NCBI GenBank assembly: GCA_024688885.1
Contig: JAILDV010000031.1
Location: 1-64,000 of the forward strand
Reading direction: 5' to 3'
From: Bacteroidaceae bacterium
Lineage (GTDB): Bacteria; Bacteroidota; Bacteroidia; Bacteroidales; Bacteroidaceae
DNA length: 64,000 nt
Positions 6,945 through 16,033 of this stretch are shown piece by piece; the first letter of the stretch is position 1; the number at the start of each line of letters is the position of its first letter. The notes beneath the pieces are model-generated. The model was not told where the DNA came from. It searched no databases and saw only the letters and a list, made by a program, of their open reading frames with translations. The position numbers and the translations under genes are program-made.

Positions 6945-8237
6945 CTATTCTTCCCTCAGCGCCTCCACAGGTTTCTTTCGGCAGATGTTCCATGCTGGTA
7001 TAGCAATTCCGATGGAGACGGTTAGGAGTATGATGAGATAGACGATGGCTGAAATCACCAAGAAGTGGGGCCACAATTCATCCATCCATGTCATGTCGGC
7101 TTTAGTGGGTACGAGACGATCGTATAGGAATTCGCTGAAGATGTGAACGTCCTTACCGTATGTAACGTATGTAATTCCGCTATAAATGTATTGGAAGTAG
7201 AGAACACAACCAATGAGGACGGCAATGGTGACGAGTACCCATCCTTCAGTCAAGAAGTTAAGCATAATGCGGAAACGGCTGGCACCGTATGCACGCATCA
7301 CGCCACATTCCTCCGTGCGTTTCTTGGATTGTAGCCACATGGTGCCGACCACGCCCAAGCAAAGACTGATCATGAAGAAGAGTGCCATAGCCAAGTTCTT
7401 GTTCGCCTTTTGAGGTCGTCCCCTTTTCAGTTGTTGCTGGTAATCATATTGGTCAAGCGGCATCACTTTGTACATCTGGAAAGAAGTGCCGTTCCCCTTT
7501 TGAAAAATCTCGTCTTGATGTTCCTCCAAGAAAGTGCTGGGGGTCAGCCCTTTCCGCAAGCGGAAGACAACATTCTGCGGGGAAAGCCTTTTTTGGGGGC
7601 GAAAGACGACACTGTTTTCTGGATGGCGAATATTTTCCACTACGCCCACTACGGTGAGTCGGATATTTTTGGGTTGGCTGGATGAATTGAAATGCCCTTC
7701 GTTTAGTTGAATAAAACTCCGTCCTATCACATCTGTTGTACCAAACAGGTAGATGGCGGCATTTCGTGTCAGCACCACTTGATTATCGGCAGGATTGAGT
7801 CTTGAAAGTTCTTTGGCAGATGGACTTCCAGGCAAAGGCTTGATGCCGTATGTCTCAAAAAAGTGGGACGATGAGTTATACCTGAAGGATGGTACATGAC
7901 AAGTGTCATTGTCGGTGATTGCTTTTAGATCGGTGTACGACACAGGGCTAATATAAGAATACATATCACAAGTATAAACATCCTCTATTCCGTCAATGGT
8001 GGTCAGTCGGGCTCTGAGGATATCTGGGTCATCTTTTTCCTCATCATAACTGACTCTCAGTTCGCCATAACACAATTGTTCGACATCATATCCCATCGGT
8101 TGATGAGCGTTGTAGAGGATTATCACAGCAGGGTCGAACACAATCCACGAGACGATGGTGATGACAACCAATTCTGCAAACAGCCATACATATTGCTTGC
8201 GCCTGTTCCACAGGCTTTTCAGTACAAAGGTGTTCAT
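6945..8237 (-). CDS. FtsX/MacB-type ABC permease, B-type (pair 3)
   Basis: This 430-residue B-type subunit has a membrane segment at about 17-38, a periplasmic domain, and three helices between about 290 and 420. Marks include NLAMALFFMISLCLGVVGTM for the second helix, MRAYGASRFRIMLNFLTEG in the coupling loop, and the ending PAWNICRKKPVEALREE. It starts 8 bp after the stop of its A-type partner at 8246. The periplasmic domain differs strongly from the other three B-type copies, while the membrane parts are similar. That is expected if each pair recognises a different ligand or partner. Confidence 0.9.
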   Translation of the reverse strand: MNTFVLKSLWNRRKQYVWLFAELVVITIVSWIVFDPAVIILYNAHQPMGYDVEQLCYGELRVSYDEEKDDPDILRARLTTIDGIEDVYTCDMYSYISPVSYTDLKAITDNDTCHVPSFRYNSSSHFFETYGIKPLPGSPSAKELSRLNPADNQVVLTRNAAIYLFGTTDVIGRSFIQLNEGHFNSSSQPKNIRLTVVGVVENIRHPENSVVFRPQKRLSPQNVVFRLRKGLTPSTFLEEHQDEIFQKGNGTSFQMYKVMPLDQYDYQQQLKRGRPQKANKNLAMALFFMISLCLGVVGTMWLQSKKRTEECGVMRAYGASRFRIMLNFLTEGWVLVTIAVLIGCVLYFQYIYSGITYVTYGKDVHIFSEFLYDRLVPTKADMTWMDELWPHFLVISAIVYLIILLTVSIGIAIPAWNICRKKPVEALREE

Positions 8238-8245
8238 GGTTCTCT

Positions 8246-9586
8246 TTATCTTTTTTCCATCATGGATTCAACAATCGGTTTTCTTAAACTCAGCCACGCA
8301 GGGAATACTGCTGCCATCAGGTTGAGCAGCAGCATGGCCAACAGTGCACCTAAAAACAGCAATGGGGCAAAGAGGACTTCGCCTGACACAAAAGTCGTAT
8401 CGTTTAGGAGGTCACTGTCAAAGAACATGGTCAGGATTGTGTCGCGCATCACGTATAGAGCTACCCATGAGAGGACAAGTCCGATGATGCCGCCTGTCAG
8501 AGTCAGCACCATGTTTTCCCACACCACTTGCCACAGGAGAGTGTTGCGTTTGGCGCCAAAGGCTTTCCGCACGCCCATTTCGGACAACCGTCTCTCCATC
8601 CTGCCTGCCACCATACCGCACAGATTGATGGCTGGGACGAATAGGAGAATGAAAAACAGCCCCACATAAGGTTTGACAAGATCCCAGTCTGTGAAAGAGT
8701 GAAAGGGAACCAATTCGTTCTCAATCTCCACCACATGTTGTGCGTGATTGCTCATTGTATGGGTCAGACTGATGGGTTCACCTTCCATGATTTGCGACCA
8801 TCTGGCGGCTGTGGCATCCAGTTCTTGCTTTAGCGCTTGATATTGTGCATTGTCCTTGACAGTGGCAATCACGGAAAAGCCTCCAATATAGTTGCCAGAA
8901 AGGCTTTCATTATCATATACCATATTTTGATAATAATAAGAATAGTTCACATACACTTGAGCATAACTGACAGGAGTGAGAGGACTCGCACCCTTCACCA
9001 CACCACATATCCTATATTCATCACCTTCTTCTCCTATCATCTTCCCCACAGGGTCCACGTCTTTGCCAAACAACTGTTCGGCAAGGTCATTGGTGATGAC
9101 AGCCACCGGATTGTGTTGTTCCACATCTTCGCGGGTGATCGGTCTCCCCTTGAGAAATTCAAACTTGAAGATGTTGAAAAAATCATGATTGGTTACCTGA
9201 GATTCAACCTCTATCAATTTTCCATTCTTCCCGATGATGTTCCTCTTGCCATTTCCTACTGATATGCGATCACTTTTGGAATATATTGGTGCCACATATT
9301 CTACATTCTTCGCATGGGCAAACCATTTCTCAAAGGCATAATCGCTAAAGTGGCAAGTCGAATGCACACGCCCTTCTTTGTCCATAAAGCAAAGATTATC
9401 AATATAGACCATCTTGTCTCGGTTGACTTCAGGATAAATCTTGGCCAATTTCACATAATACACTATTGCCATCACCATCGTGAAGGCAATTGCCAGTGCT
9501 GTGCCAGCGATGTAGATGCCCGAAAACAGTTTCTCTTCCCTCATCATGTGGAGGGCATGCTTGATATATAATAGAAGTATTTTCAT
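8246..9586 (-). CDS. FtsX/MacB-type ABC permease, A-type (pair 3)
   Basis: The protein has 446 residues. MKILLLYIKHALHMMREEKL leads into the first membrane segment (about 22-45), followed by IYPEVNRDK, a periplasmic domain, and three C-terminal helices. MGVRKAFGAKRNTLLWQVV is the coupling loop and PAWLSLRKPIVESMMEKR the end. It lacks the palindromic insert seen in the A-type copies at 4620 and 11857, and so shows the uninterrupted N-terminus. It is transcribed with its B-type partner, and the ATPase at 9703 lies directly upstream. Confidence 0.9.
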   Translation of the reverse strand: MKILLLYIKHALHMMREEKLFSGIYIAGTALAIAFTMVMAIVYYVKLAKIYPEVNRDKMVYIDNLCFMDKEGRVHSTCHFSDYAFEKWFAHAKNVEYVAPIYSKSDRISVGNGKRNIIGKNGKLIEVESQVTNHDFFNIFKFEFLKGRPITREDVEQHNPVAVITNDLAEQLFGKDVDPVGKMIGEEGDEYRICGVVKGASPLTPVSYAQVYVNYSYYYQNMVYDNESLSGNYIGGFSVIATVKDNAQYQALKQELDATAARWSQIMEGEPISLTHTMSNHAQHVVEIENELVPFHSFTDWDLVKPYVGLFFILLFVPAINLCGMVAGRMERRLSEMGVRKAFGAKRNTLLWQVVWENMVLTLTGGIIGLVLSWVALYVMRDTILTMFFDSDLLNDTTFVSGEVLFAPLLFLGALLAMLLLNLMAAVFPAWLSLRKPIVESMMEKR

Positions 9587-9627
9587 TTACAATTTTACGA
9601 TTTACAATTTACAATTTATTTGACAAT
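9585..9627. repeat. Heptamer-type repeats (ATTTACA units)
   Basis: ATTTACA units at 9585, 9600 and 9607 and a variant at 9614 are phased at 7 bp, with one 8-bp slip. They begin at the permease start codon and fill the gap to the upstream ATPase. Confidence 0.7.
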
Positions 9628-9702
9628 TTAGCGATTGAACTATTTTTACGTGCATCCCGAATGGAAAAATAAATGGTACATTGTACATGGTCAAATTGTA
9701 CA

Positions 9703-10380
9703 TTACATGATTTGTCTGCCGTCCAAGAACTTGATGATTCTCTTGGTCTGCTGCGCCTGTTGTTCGTTGTGTGTCACCATCACGATGGTGCGTCCGTCCT
9801 CCTCGTTCAGTTGCTTGAGCAGTCCGAGGATGTCGGCACCCATCTTCGAGTCGAGGTTACCTGTTGGTTCGTCGGCGAGGATAATTTCGGGGTTGCCGAT
9901 GATGGCACGGGCAATGGCAACACGCTGGCACTGACCACCTGAGAGTTGTACGGGCGTGTGTTTCATGCGGTGGGAGAGTCCCACACGCTCGATGACCTCT
10001 TTGGCACGTTTCATGCGTTCGTTGTAGCCGACGCCCCGATAGAGGAGTGGCAACTGCACGTTGTCGAGCACGTTGAGCGAACTGATGAGGTGGAACGACT
10101 GGAACACGAAGCCCAGCGTCTTGTTGCGGAACTCTGCCAAGCGGTTGTCGCTCAATGTCGGGTCAATCTTTGTGCCACACAGTTCCACCGTGCCGCTGGT
10201 AGGTTCGTCAAGCAGTCCCATGATGTTGAGCAGGGTTGATTTGCCGCAGCCCGATGGTCCCATGATGCTCAGGAACTCGCCTTTCTGTACGTCGATGTTT
10301 ACGTTCTCCAATGCCTGAGTTTCAATCTCCTCAGTGCGATAGATTTTGTTGACTTCTGTCAATTTGATAATTGTTTCCAT
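9703..10380 (-). CDS. ABC transporter ATPase (MacB/LolD-type), copy 1
   Basis: The 225-residue protein has Walker A GPSGCGKST, signature LSGGQCQRVAIARA, Walker B ILADEPTGNLDS and switch histidine in VMVTHNEQQ. It is the near-duplicate of the ATPase at 6087, from which it differs for example at TEVNKIY versus TNINKVY and TLSDNR versus KLSDER. The start METIIKL at 10380 is preferred over an upstream frame that reads through a palindromic repeat. It follows permease pair 2 and precedes pair 3. With only two ATPases for four permease pairs, sharing is likely. Confidence 0.95.
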   Translation of the reverse strand: METIIKLTEVNKIYRTEEIETQALENVNIDVQKGEFLSIMGPSGCGKSTLLNIMGLLDEPTSGTVELCGTKIDPTLSDNRLAEFRNKTLGFVFQSFHLISSLNVLDNVQLPLLYRGVGYNERMKRAKEVIERVGLSHRMKHTPVQLSGGQCQRVAIARAIIGNPEIILADEPTGNLDSKMGADILGLLKQLNEEDGRTIVMVTHNEQQAQQTKRIIKFLDGRQIM

Positions 10381-10508
10381 AATGTAAATTAAAGACCCTC
10401 TCTGTCCTTCGGACATCTCCCCCATAATGGGGAGAGCCATCCAGTCAGTTTTTGCCGAGGGATTTTGTTAAGTTTATAATTCTTTTTTGTTATTCTCTAT
10501 TCTCTAAG
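10381..10508. repeat. 128-bp block identical to 6765-6892
   Basis: This is the second copy of the non-coding block found before each ATPase gene. Beyond 10508 similarity continues through the next palindromic repeat and into the permease stop codon, with scattered changes. Confidence 0.95.
10394..10444. repeat. GC-rich palindromic repeat, intergenic
   Basis: Identical to the copy at 6778-6828 and part of the same duplicated block. Confidence 0.8.
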
Positions 10509-10560
10509 CCCCCGCGTGGTCTCCCTCCCCATTATGGGGGGAGGGCTGGGGAGAGGGTCT
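10509..10560. repeat. GC-rich palindromic repeat, intergenic
   Basis: CCCCCGCGTGGTCTCCCTCC begins the copy and GGGGAGAGGGTCT ends it, immediately before a permease stop codon. It is the counterpart of 6893-6943. Confidence 0.85.
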
Positions 10561-10561
10561 T

Positions 10562-11860
10562 CTATTCTTCTCTCAATGCCTCAACTGGCTTTGTCCTGAC
10601 AATGTTCCATGCAGGGATGAGGATGCCGATGGACACGACTATACATATAATAACATATACAATACCTGCGAGGATGCAGAAATGGAGAGGCTTGTCTGCC
10701 ACCCACGTCGGGTCGGGCTGACATTGAGGTAATTGCGGATTGATGCAGAGTTCACCTAATCCAGTCTTCACATAGTTGAGATAGAGGATGCAGGTGATGA
10801 TCATGCTGAGGGTAGTCAGCACAAATCCTTCTGCGAGGAACATCCCCATGATGCGCCCTCTGGTCGCTCCGAATGCTCGCATGATGCCCGACTCTTCCGT
10901 GCGTCGCTTGGTCTGCATCCAGAACGTGCCCATCACACCCAAGCAGAGGTTGATGAGGAAGAAGATGGCGGTGGCGACAGAAAGATTGAAGCTGTAGGAT
11001 TGGATAGGTATGGAGAATAGATTTTTGGAGGTCGCGATGTCATTGTAGGCGGTGAAAGAGCCGATAGTGAAGTGTTCGGATGCATACCGTGGGGCGTTGT
11101 TGTTCTGCTCCTCGATAAATCGCTGGACATTGACATCTGGTTTCAGACGGATGACAATGAGGTTCTGTACACCACTCATGTCTATTCCTCCGCAATCACG
11201 ATAGATATGCCAGGTGTCATAGGAATCCGACACGTGTACATCTTCCACTACAGCACGGATGGTGTAGTGGACATCGAGATACAATTCATATATATTCTTG
11301 CCGATGGCAGCCTCCGCTGAACCAAAGAGATGTTCGGCAAGGGAACGGCTGATGATACATCCATCGGTGAGGACGGAAAGTTCTTTGGCCGACGAGCATC
11401 CCGACACAGGCTGGATGCCGTAGGTTTCGAAGAAGTGTTCCCCAGCTGCATAGTAGATGGAGTTCAGCAGCAGCGTGTCGCCTTGATAGCTGAATTTCTC
11501 TTTGTAATCGGGGAGAATGACACCTTTCTCGACATCTTTCAGACCGATGACCCCCATGTTATCATGGGCACGGTTCACCTGCTCCACCTCGTCGAGTGCC
11601 AGCAGTTTCTGCTTGATGTGTTTGGATTCTTTTCGAAAGTTATCGTCCCTGCCGTTCATTGTTTCGTAGAGTTTGATGAAAGCGATGTTGGCCACCACCA
11701 ATCGGTCGTTGTCAAAGCCCTTGGGGAGACTCCGATAATAGAGTTTCACCATGATGGGGTCGATTTGTGTGCAGGCCACGAAGCATACAAGGACGAGTTC
11801 GGCAAATAGCCATACGTTCTGAGCTCGTTGGCTCCAAAGATTCTTAAGTAGCTGTTTCAT
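10562..11860 (-). CDS. FtsX/MacB-type ABC permease, B-type (pair 2)
   Basis: The 432-residue B-type permease opens with MKQLLKNLWSQRAQNVWLF and a membrane segment at about 17-38. The periplasmic domain carries the YGIQPVSGCSSAKELS motif seen in all B copies as FETxGIxPxxGxPxxxxLS. The three C-terminal helices and MRAFGATRGRIMGMFLAEG are nearly the same as in the copy at 13308, making these two the closest B-type relatives. It overlaps the A-type partner at 11857 by 4 bp, so the pair is translationally coupled. Confidence 0.9.
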   Translation of the reverse strand: MKQLLKNLWSQRAQNVWLFAELVLVCFVACTQIDPIMVKLYYRSLPKGFDNDRLVVANIAFIKLYETMNGRDDNFRKESKHIKQKLLALDEVEQVNRAHDNMGVIGLKDVEKGVILPDYKEKFSYQGDTLLLNSIYYAAGEHFFETYGIQPVSGCSSAKELSVLTDGCIISRSLAEHLFGSAEAAIGKNIYELYLDVHYTIRAVVEDVHVSDSYDTWHIYRDCGGIDMSGVQNLIVIRLKPDVNVQRFIEEQNNNAPRYASEHFTIGSFTAYNDIATSKNLFSIPIQSYSFNLSVATAIFFLINLCLGVMGTFWMQTKRRTEESGIMRAFGATRGRIMGMFLAEGFVLTTLSMIITCILYLNYVKTGLGELCINPQLPQCQPDPTWVADKPLHFCILAGIVYVIICIVVSIGILIPAWNIVRTKPVEALREE

Positions 11861-13209
11861 CTCTTCTGATTTAACGATTCGACAATCGGGTTACGTAAAC
11901 TCATCCAGGCAGGGATGAGGCTTGACATCAAATTCACCACCGCACAGACCACAAAGGCGATGAGGAAGATGAGCGGCGAGAAGAGCATCTCGCCCTCCAC
12001 CATCGGTTCGGGCAGGGTGTAGGTATTGTTGCCAATAGCGAAAAACACCCACGAGCGGAATACATAGAGTAAGAGCCAAGTAATCACCAACCCTACGGCT
12101 CCACCACAAAGAGTGAGCACGAGGTTTTCGCTAATGACCTGATGCAGCAGTTCACGCCTTTTTGCACCAAATGCTTTCCTCACACCCACCTCGGGCAGTC
12201 GGCGTTTCATCCGTGCTGCCACCAGCCCACTCAGGTTAAGGGCTGGGATGAGCAGCAGAACCAACACCTGCGGAAAGAGAGACACGAGTATTTCTTTCCA
12301 CGAAGAAAGTTCTTCGCCCTCCGACATCATGCGCTGGGCATGAGGTTGTACAGAACCTTCGAAATCGTATTTCCACTTATCATTGCTGATGGTACATTTA
12401 TGCGCAATCTCGTTCAGTTCCCTCCTCAGGTCATCGATGGTACAACCTTCTTTCAGAACCACAATCGCCTTATTGGCACCTTCGTTGTTGGGTATGAACA
12501 ACTGCCCGAAACTCTCTGACATAATGGACGAAGTGGGTTCGATCACCCCCACGATGCGGATGTCGTAGCCGAAATTGACAGTCTTGCCCACAGGATTCAC
12601 GCCTTTGCCGAACACTTTCTCCGCAATGTCCTTGCTGATGATGCCAACAGCCTTCGAGGCATCAGGATCTCCCCCCTCACAAAAGACCTCCTCCTGTGTG
12701 AAGGGACGTCCATATACAAACTTGTAATGATAGACCTTGAAGAAATTGGCGTCCACCAGTTTCAATACGCCTGATACAATCCTCCCATCATCACTTGTCA
12801 CATAAAATTTGTCTCTTACAAATGTTCCAGGGTCGATTATTGCACTCACAAACTCTGCACTTTTCAGCGGATAGAGCCATTCTTTCACCTTCGTTGGATT
12901 GTAATAGTCACGCGTCCAATCGTCCGAACTCCCGTCCTTGTAGGTCATTCGCATGCCCAACACATACACCGTCCTGCTCCGATTCACTTCTGGCTCAATG
13001 TCCGCCAGTTTCGCATAATACACCACAGCCATCACCATCGTGAAGGCAATTGCCAGTGCTGTGCCAGCAATGTAGATGCCCGAGAAGAGCTTCTCCTCCT
13101 TCATCATGTGGAGGGCTTGGCGAAGGTATAAAGGCCCTCTCCCCCATCCCCTCCCCCATAATTGGGAGGTGAGTTGCCATCCAGCTTGTTTATTCTTTGT
13201 TTCTGTCAT
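11857..13209 (-). CDS. FtsX/MacB-type ABC permease, A-type (pair 2)
   Basis: The 450-residue A-type permease carries a repeat-derived insert after its first seven or eight residues: QAGWQLTSQLWGRGWGRGP is encoded by the palindromic element at 13133-13182. LYLRQALHMMKEEKLFSG then resumes the family sequence. No other Met lies between the start and that block, so translation must pass through the repeat. Further marks are IEPEVNRSR after the first helix, VGVRKAFGAKRRELLHQV in the coupling loop and AWMSLRNPIVESLNQKR at the end. The closest relative is the A-type copy at 14612. Confidence 0.9.
   Translation of the reverse strand: MTETKNKQAGWQLTSQLWGRGWGRGPLYLRQALHMMKEEKLFSGIYIAGTALAIAFTMVMAVVYYAKLADIEPEVNRSRTVYVLGMRMTYKDGSSDDWTRDYYNPTKVKEWLYPLKSAEFVSAIIDPGTFVRDKFYVTSDDGRIVSGVLKLVDANFFKVYHYKFVYGRPFTQEEVFCEGGDPDASKAVGIISKDIAEKVFGKGVNPVGKTVNFGYDIRIVGVIEPTSSIMSESFGQLFIPNNEGANKAIVVLKEGCTIDDLRRELNEIAHKCTISNDKWKYDFEGSVQPHAQRMMSEGEELSSWKEILVSLFPQVLVLLLIPALNLSGLVAARMKRRLPEVGVRKAFGAKRRELLHQVISENLVLTLCGGAVGLVITWLLLYVFRSWVFFAIGNNTYTLPEPMVEGEMLFSPLIFLIAFVVCAVVNLMSSLIPAWMSLRNPIVESLNQKR
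13133..13182. repeat. GC-rich palindromic repeat, in frame inside a permease gene
   Basis: GGCCCTCTCCCCCATCCCCT followed by CCCCCATAATTGGGAGG. A 12-bp CCATCCCCTCCC partial duplication makes it longer than the copy at 5944. Confidence 0.8.
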
Positions 13210-13250
13210 AATAGTTTTCTTATTACCATTTTTTCCTTACACCCCCTTAC

Positions 13251-13306
13251 ACCCCGCTTGGTCTCCCCCTCTACGGGGAAGATGCCCTTTAGGGAAGAGA
13301 GGGACT
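13251..13306. repeat. GC-rich palindromic repeat, degenerate, intergenic
   Basis: ACCCCGCTTGGTCTCCCCC starts the copy. The second arm is interrupted by GATGCCCTTTAGG before GAGAGGGACT. Confidence 0.7.
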
Positions 13307-13307
13307 T

Positions 13308-14612
13308 TCACTCTTCCCTCAGCGCCTCCACTGGTTTTGTCCTGACGATTTTCCATGAAGGGATAAGAATGCCGATGGAGACGGTGGTGAGTATGATGAG
13401 ATAGACGATGCCTGAAATGATGAGGAAGTGCAGGGGTTTGTCTGCCACCCATGTTGGGTCGGGCTGTGTGGAAGAGGGGATGCATAACTCCCCTAATCCT
13501 GTCTTCACATAATTGAGATAGAGGATGCAGGTGATGAACATGCTGAAGGTGGTGAGCACGAAGCCCTCCGCTAAGAACAAGCCCATGATGCGTCGCTTCG
13601 TCGCTCCGAATGCTCGCATGATGCCCGACTCTTCCGTGCGTCGCTTGGTCTGCATCCAGAACGTGCCCATCACACCCAAGCAGAGGTTGATGAGGAAGAA
13701 GATGGCGGTGGCGACAGAGAGGTTGAAGTCGTAGTCATGTGATTTGTTAAAGGACTTTTCCCACGATTCCACCTTTTGGTAGGGGGTGAATCCGCTGAGG
13801 GTGAGGTATTCCGTCGCCAGCTCTCCGATGTGATAGTTCTGTTCCTCGATGAAACGCTGCATGTTCACATCAGGCTTCAGTCGGATGGCGATGCGCTTGA
13901 TAGAAGACAGGTCGGCTCTTCCGTTGGGAGAAAAAATCATCCATGAACTGTATTCAGTGTCAAAAGCACTCACATCTTCCACCACACCTCCAATGGTCTG
14001 AGTGAAATACACCCCGTCGTATCTGATTTCCGAACGAATCTGCTTGCCCAGAGCCGCCTCAGCCGAGCCGTATGCCCTTTCTGCCAGCGAACGTGTGATG
14101 ATAAGGGTTTGGTTGCCATGAAAGTCTGTTGACATCTCGTGCTGAGAAGGACTGCCTGCCACGGGATGGATGCCGAAGGTCTCGAAGAATGCCTCTCCTT
14201 CGGTATAATAGCAGTGTGGCACCGTCAGCGTGTCATTCCCGACGGGGAATTGCCAGAGAGCCCCATCCATTCGAGGATAACCACCGAAGTCATCCAAGCA
14301 AGTGACGCTTTCCACATCACCCTGCGCCATGAGATGCTCTTTGAGAATCAGCATCTGTGCTCTGAACAATTCATTTTCCCGCATATCCACTTCATCGCCC
14401 ACTTCACCCTCTCCCCTGAAAGACTTGATGCTTTTCACTTCTGCCACCACCAGACGGTCGATGTCAAACCCAGCAGGCAGACTTTTGTAAAAGAGATTCA
14501 CGACAATAGGGTCAATCTGCGTCCAAGCCACAAAGCACACCACCACCAGTTCTGCGAAGAGCCACACGTTCTGTCCCCGTTGGCTCCAGAGATTATTCAG
14601 TATCTGTTTCAT
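13308..14612 (-). CDS. FtsX/MacB-type ABC permease, B-type (pair 1)
   Basis: The 434-residue B-type permease has the first helix in NVWLFAELVVVCFVAWTQID, a periplasmic domain with FETFGIHPVAGSPSQHEMS, and three C-terminal helices from about 300. The ending is PSWKIVRTKPVEALREE. Its C-terminal third is almost identical to the copy at 10562, while the periplasmic half is clearly different, so the ligand-facing part has diverged faster. Its start shares one base with the stop of the A-type partner at 14612. Confidence 0.9.
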   Translation of the reverse strand: MKQILNNLWSQRGQNVWLFAELVVVCFVAWTQIDPIVVNLFYKSLPAGFDIDRLVVAEVKSIKSFRGEGEVGDEVDMRENELFRAQMLILKEHLMAQGDVESVTCLDDFGGYPRMDGALWQFPVGNDTLTVPHCYYTEGEAFFETFGIHPVAGSPSQHEMSTDFHGNQTLIITRSLAERAYGSAEAALGKQIRSEIRYDGVYFTQTIGGVVEDVSAFDTEYSSWMIFSPNGRADLSSIKRIAIRLKPDVNMQRFIEEQNYHIGELATEYLTLSGFTPYQKVESWEKSFNKSHDYDFNLSVATAIFFLINLCLGVMGTFWMQTKRRTEESGIMRAFGATKRRIMGLFLAEGFVLTTFSMFITCILYLNYVKTGLGELCIPSSTQPDPTWVADKPLHFLIISGIVYLIILTTVSIGILIPSWKIVRTKPVEALREE

Positions 14613-15901
14613 TATTTCTTCTGATTCATGGATTCAACAATCGGGTTACGGAGACTCCACCAGGCAGGAATGAAGGTTGCCATCAGGTTCATCACCATAC
14701 ATACGCCCAAGGCAATGAGGAAGATGAAGGGAGAGAAAAGCATTTCGCCCTGCACCAATGGCTCAGGAGTCAGCAAAGGCACATGACCCAAGGCGAAGAA
14801 TGCCCACGAACGGAACATGTAGAGCAACAGCCACGTGATGACTAGTCCGACGAGACCGCCACACAGTGTCAGCACCAGATTCTCCGTGATGACCTGATGC
14901 ATCAGTTCTCTCCGTTTGGCACCAAATGCCTTACGCACACCCATCTCCGGCAGACGGCGTTTCATGCGTGCCGCCACCAATCCGCTCAGATTGAGGGCTG
15001 GCACCAACAGGAGCACAAACACCTTGGGGAGCAACGAGAGAATGATTTCCCTCCATGACGAGAGCTTTCCTCTCCCCATCATGCTCAGGGCGTGGGGGTA
15101 AAGCTCCATCTCTATGTTGAAATCCGGCTCCACACCGCCCATGTTGTAGCGATGCACTATCTCCGTCAACTCCTTCCTCAAATCCTCAATGGTGCACCCC
15201 TCTTTCATCACCACAGTCACGCCATTCCCGGCATTATCTAAGGCTGGGATAAACACTTGCCCGTAGCTTTGGGAGGCGATGGACGAGGTGGGTTCTATCA
15301 CACCCACAACACGGAAATCCATTCTTTCCATATCAATGGTCTTCCCGACAGGGTCAACATCCTTGCCAAACACCTGTTCCGCAATGTCCCTGCTGATGAT
15401 GGCAATGAGCGCATTCTCGGCACTGGTGGAGTCAGAAGGCAATCCCTCTTCCTGGGTGAAGGGACGACCATACATAAACTTATGATGATATACCTTGAAG
15501 AAATTGGCATCCACCCCTCGCATCACGACAGGTATCAGCCGCTTTCCTCCGTCGGTTCGCAGATAGAACCGCAGATCGTTAAATTCTTCTCCACGCAACA
15601 CACAACAAGCCACTTCTACCGATTTCAAGTTGTAAAACCAATCTCTCAATTGCTTATGCGTCAATAGAAAGGGTCCCCCTCCCCAGTCTTCTGTTTTACT
15701 TGTTCTGTACATTTTCACATACACCGTCCTGCTCCGATTCACTTCCGGCTCGATGTCCGCCAACTTGGCGTAATACACTACAGCAATCACCATCGTGAAG
15801 GCAATAGCCAATGCCGTTCCTGCGATGTAGATGCCCGAGAAGAGCTTTTCCTCCTTCATCATGTGGAGGGATTGGCGTAGATAGATAAGAAGTTTGTTCA
15901 T
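14612..15901 (-). CDS. FtsX/MacB-type ABC permease, A-type (pair 1, first gene of permease operon)
   Basis: From the ATG at 15901 the protein has 429 residues, beginning MNKLLIYLRQSLHMMKEEKL, which matches the copy at 8246 exactly in layout. An ATG at 15922 (MEKTKNKMNK...) is also possible, and MEKTKNK is echoed in two paralogues. However, the predicted sigma-54 transcript starts at about 15920, so the shorter form is preferred for that transcript. Marks are IEPEVNRSR, MGVRKAFGAKRRELMHQV and the end AWWSLRNPIVESMNQKK. The open frame extending to 16006 crosses promoter sequence and is rejected. Confidence 0.88.
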   Translation of the reverse strand: MNKLLIYLRQSLHMMKEEKLFSGIYIAGTALAIAFTMVIAVVYYAKLADIEPEVNRSRTVYVKMYRTSKTEDWGGGPFLLTHKQLRDWFYNLKSVEVACCVLRGEEFNDLRFYLRTDGGKRLIPVVMRGVDANFFKVYHHKFMYGRPFTQEEGLPSDSTSAENALIAIISRDIAEQVFGKDVDPVGKTIDMERMDFRVVGVIEPTSSIASQSYGQVFIPALDNAGNGVTVVMKEGCTIEDLRKELTEIVHRYNMGGVEPDFNIEMELYPHALSMMGRGKLSSWREIILSLLPKVFVLLLVPALNLSGLVAARMKRRLPEMGVRKAFGAKRRELMHQVITENLVLTLCGGLVGLVITWLLLYMFRSWAFFALGHVPLLTPEPLVQGEMLFSPFIFLIALGVCMVMNLMATFIPAWWSLRNPIVESMNQKK

Positions 15902-15930
15902 CTTGTTCTTTGTTTTTTCCATATTTATAA

Positions 15931-15946
15931 TACAAAGAACGTGCCA
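15931..15946 (-). promoter_or_regulatory. Sigma-54 promoter of the permease operon
   Basis: TGGCACGTTCTTTGTA on the minus strand has GG at -25/-24, ten bases, then GT at -13/-12. It matches the TGGCAC-N5-TTGC consensus except for T in place of C. The predicted start is about 15920. Confidence 0.82.
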
Positions 15947-15989
15947 GAAGATTAATGTATTGATAATCAGTAGTGGCATTAAAAATAAG

Positions 15990-16027
15990 TGTCCATTTCT
16001 GGACACTTTACTGTTCGGAAATGGACA
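15990..16027 (-). promoter_or_regulatory. Enhancer sites for the sigma-54 regulator (permease operon)
   Basis: Two inverted repeats are seen: a perfect TGTCCA-TTTC-TGGACA (15990-16005) and an imperfect TGTTCG-GAAA-TGGACA (16012-16027). Their centres lie 77.5 and 99.5 bp upstream of the predicted start. The same arrangement precedes the tolC-like gene. The sites begin 7 bp after the kinase stop codon. Confidence 0.82.
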
Positions 16028-16033
16028 CTCTTG

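Noticed and set aside
15923..16006. N-terminal extension of the first A-type permease
   Set aside because: It would include the sigma-54 promoter and an enhancer site as codons, upstream of the predicted transcription start.
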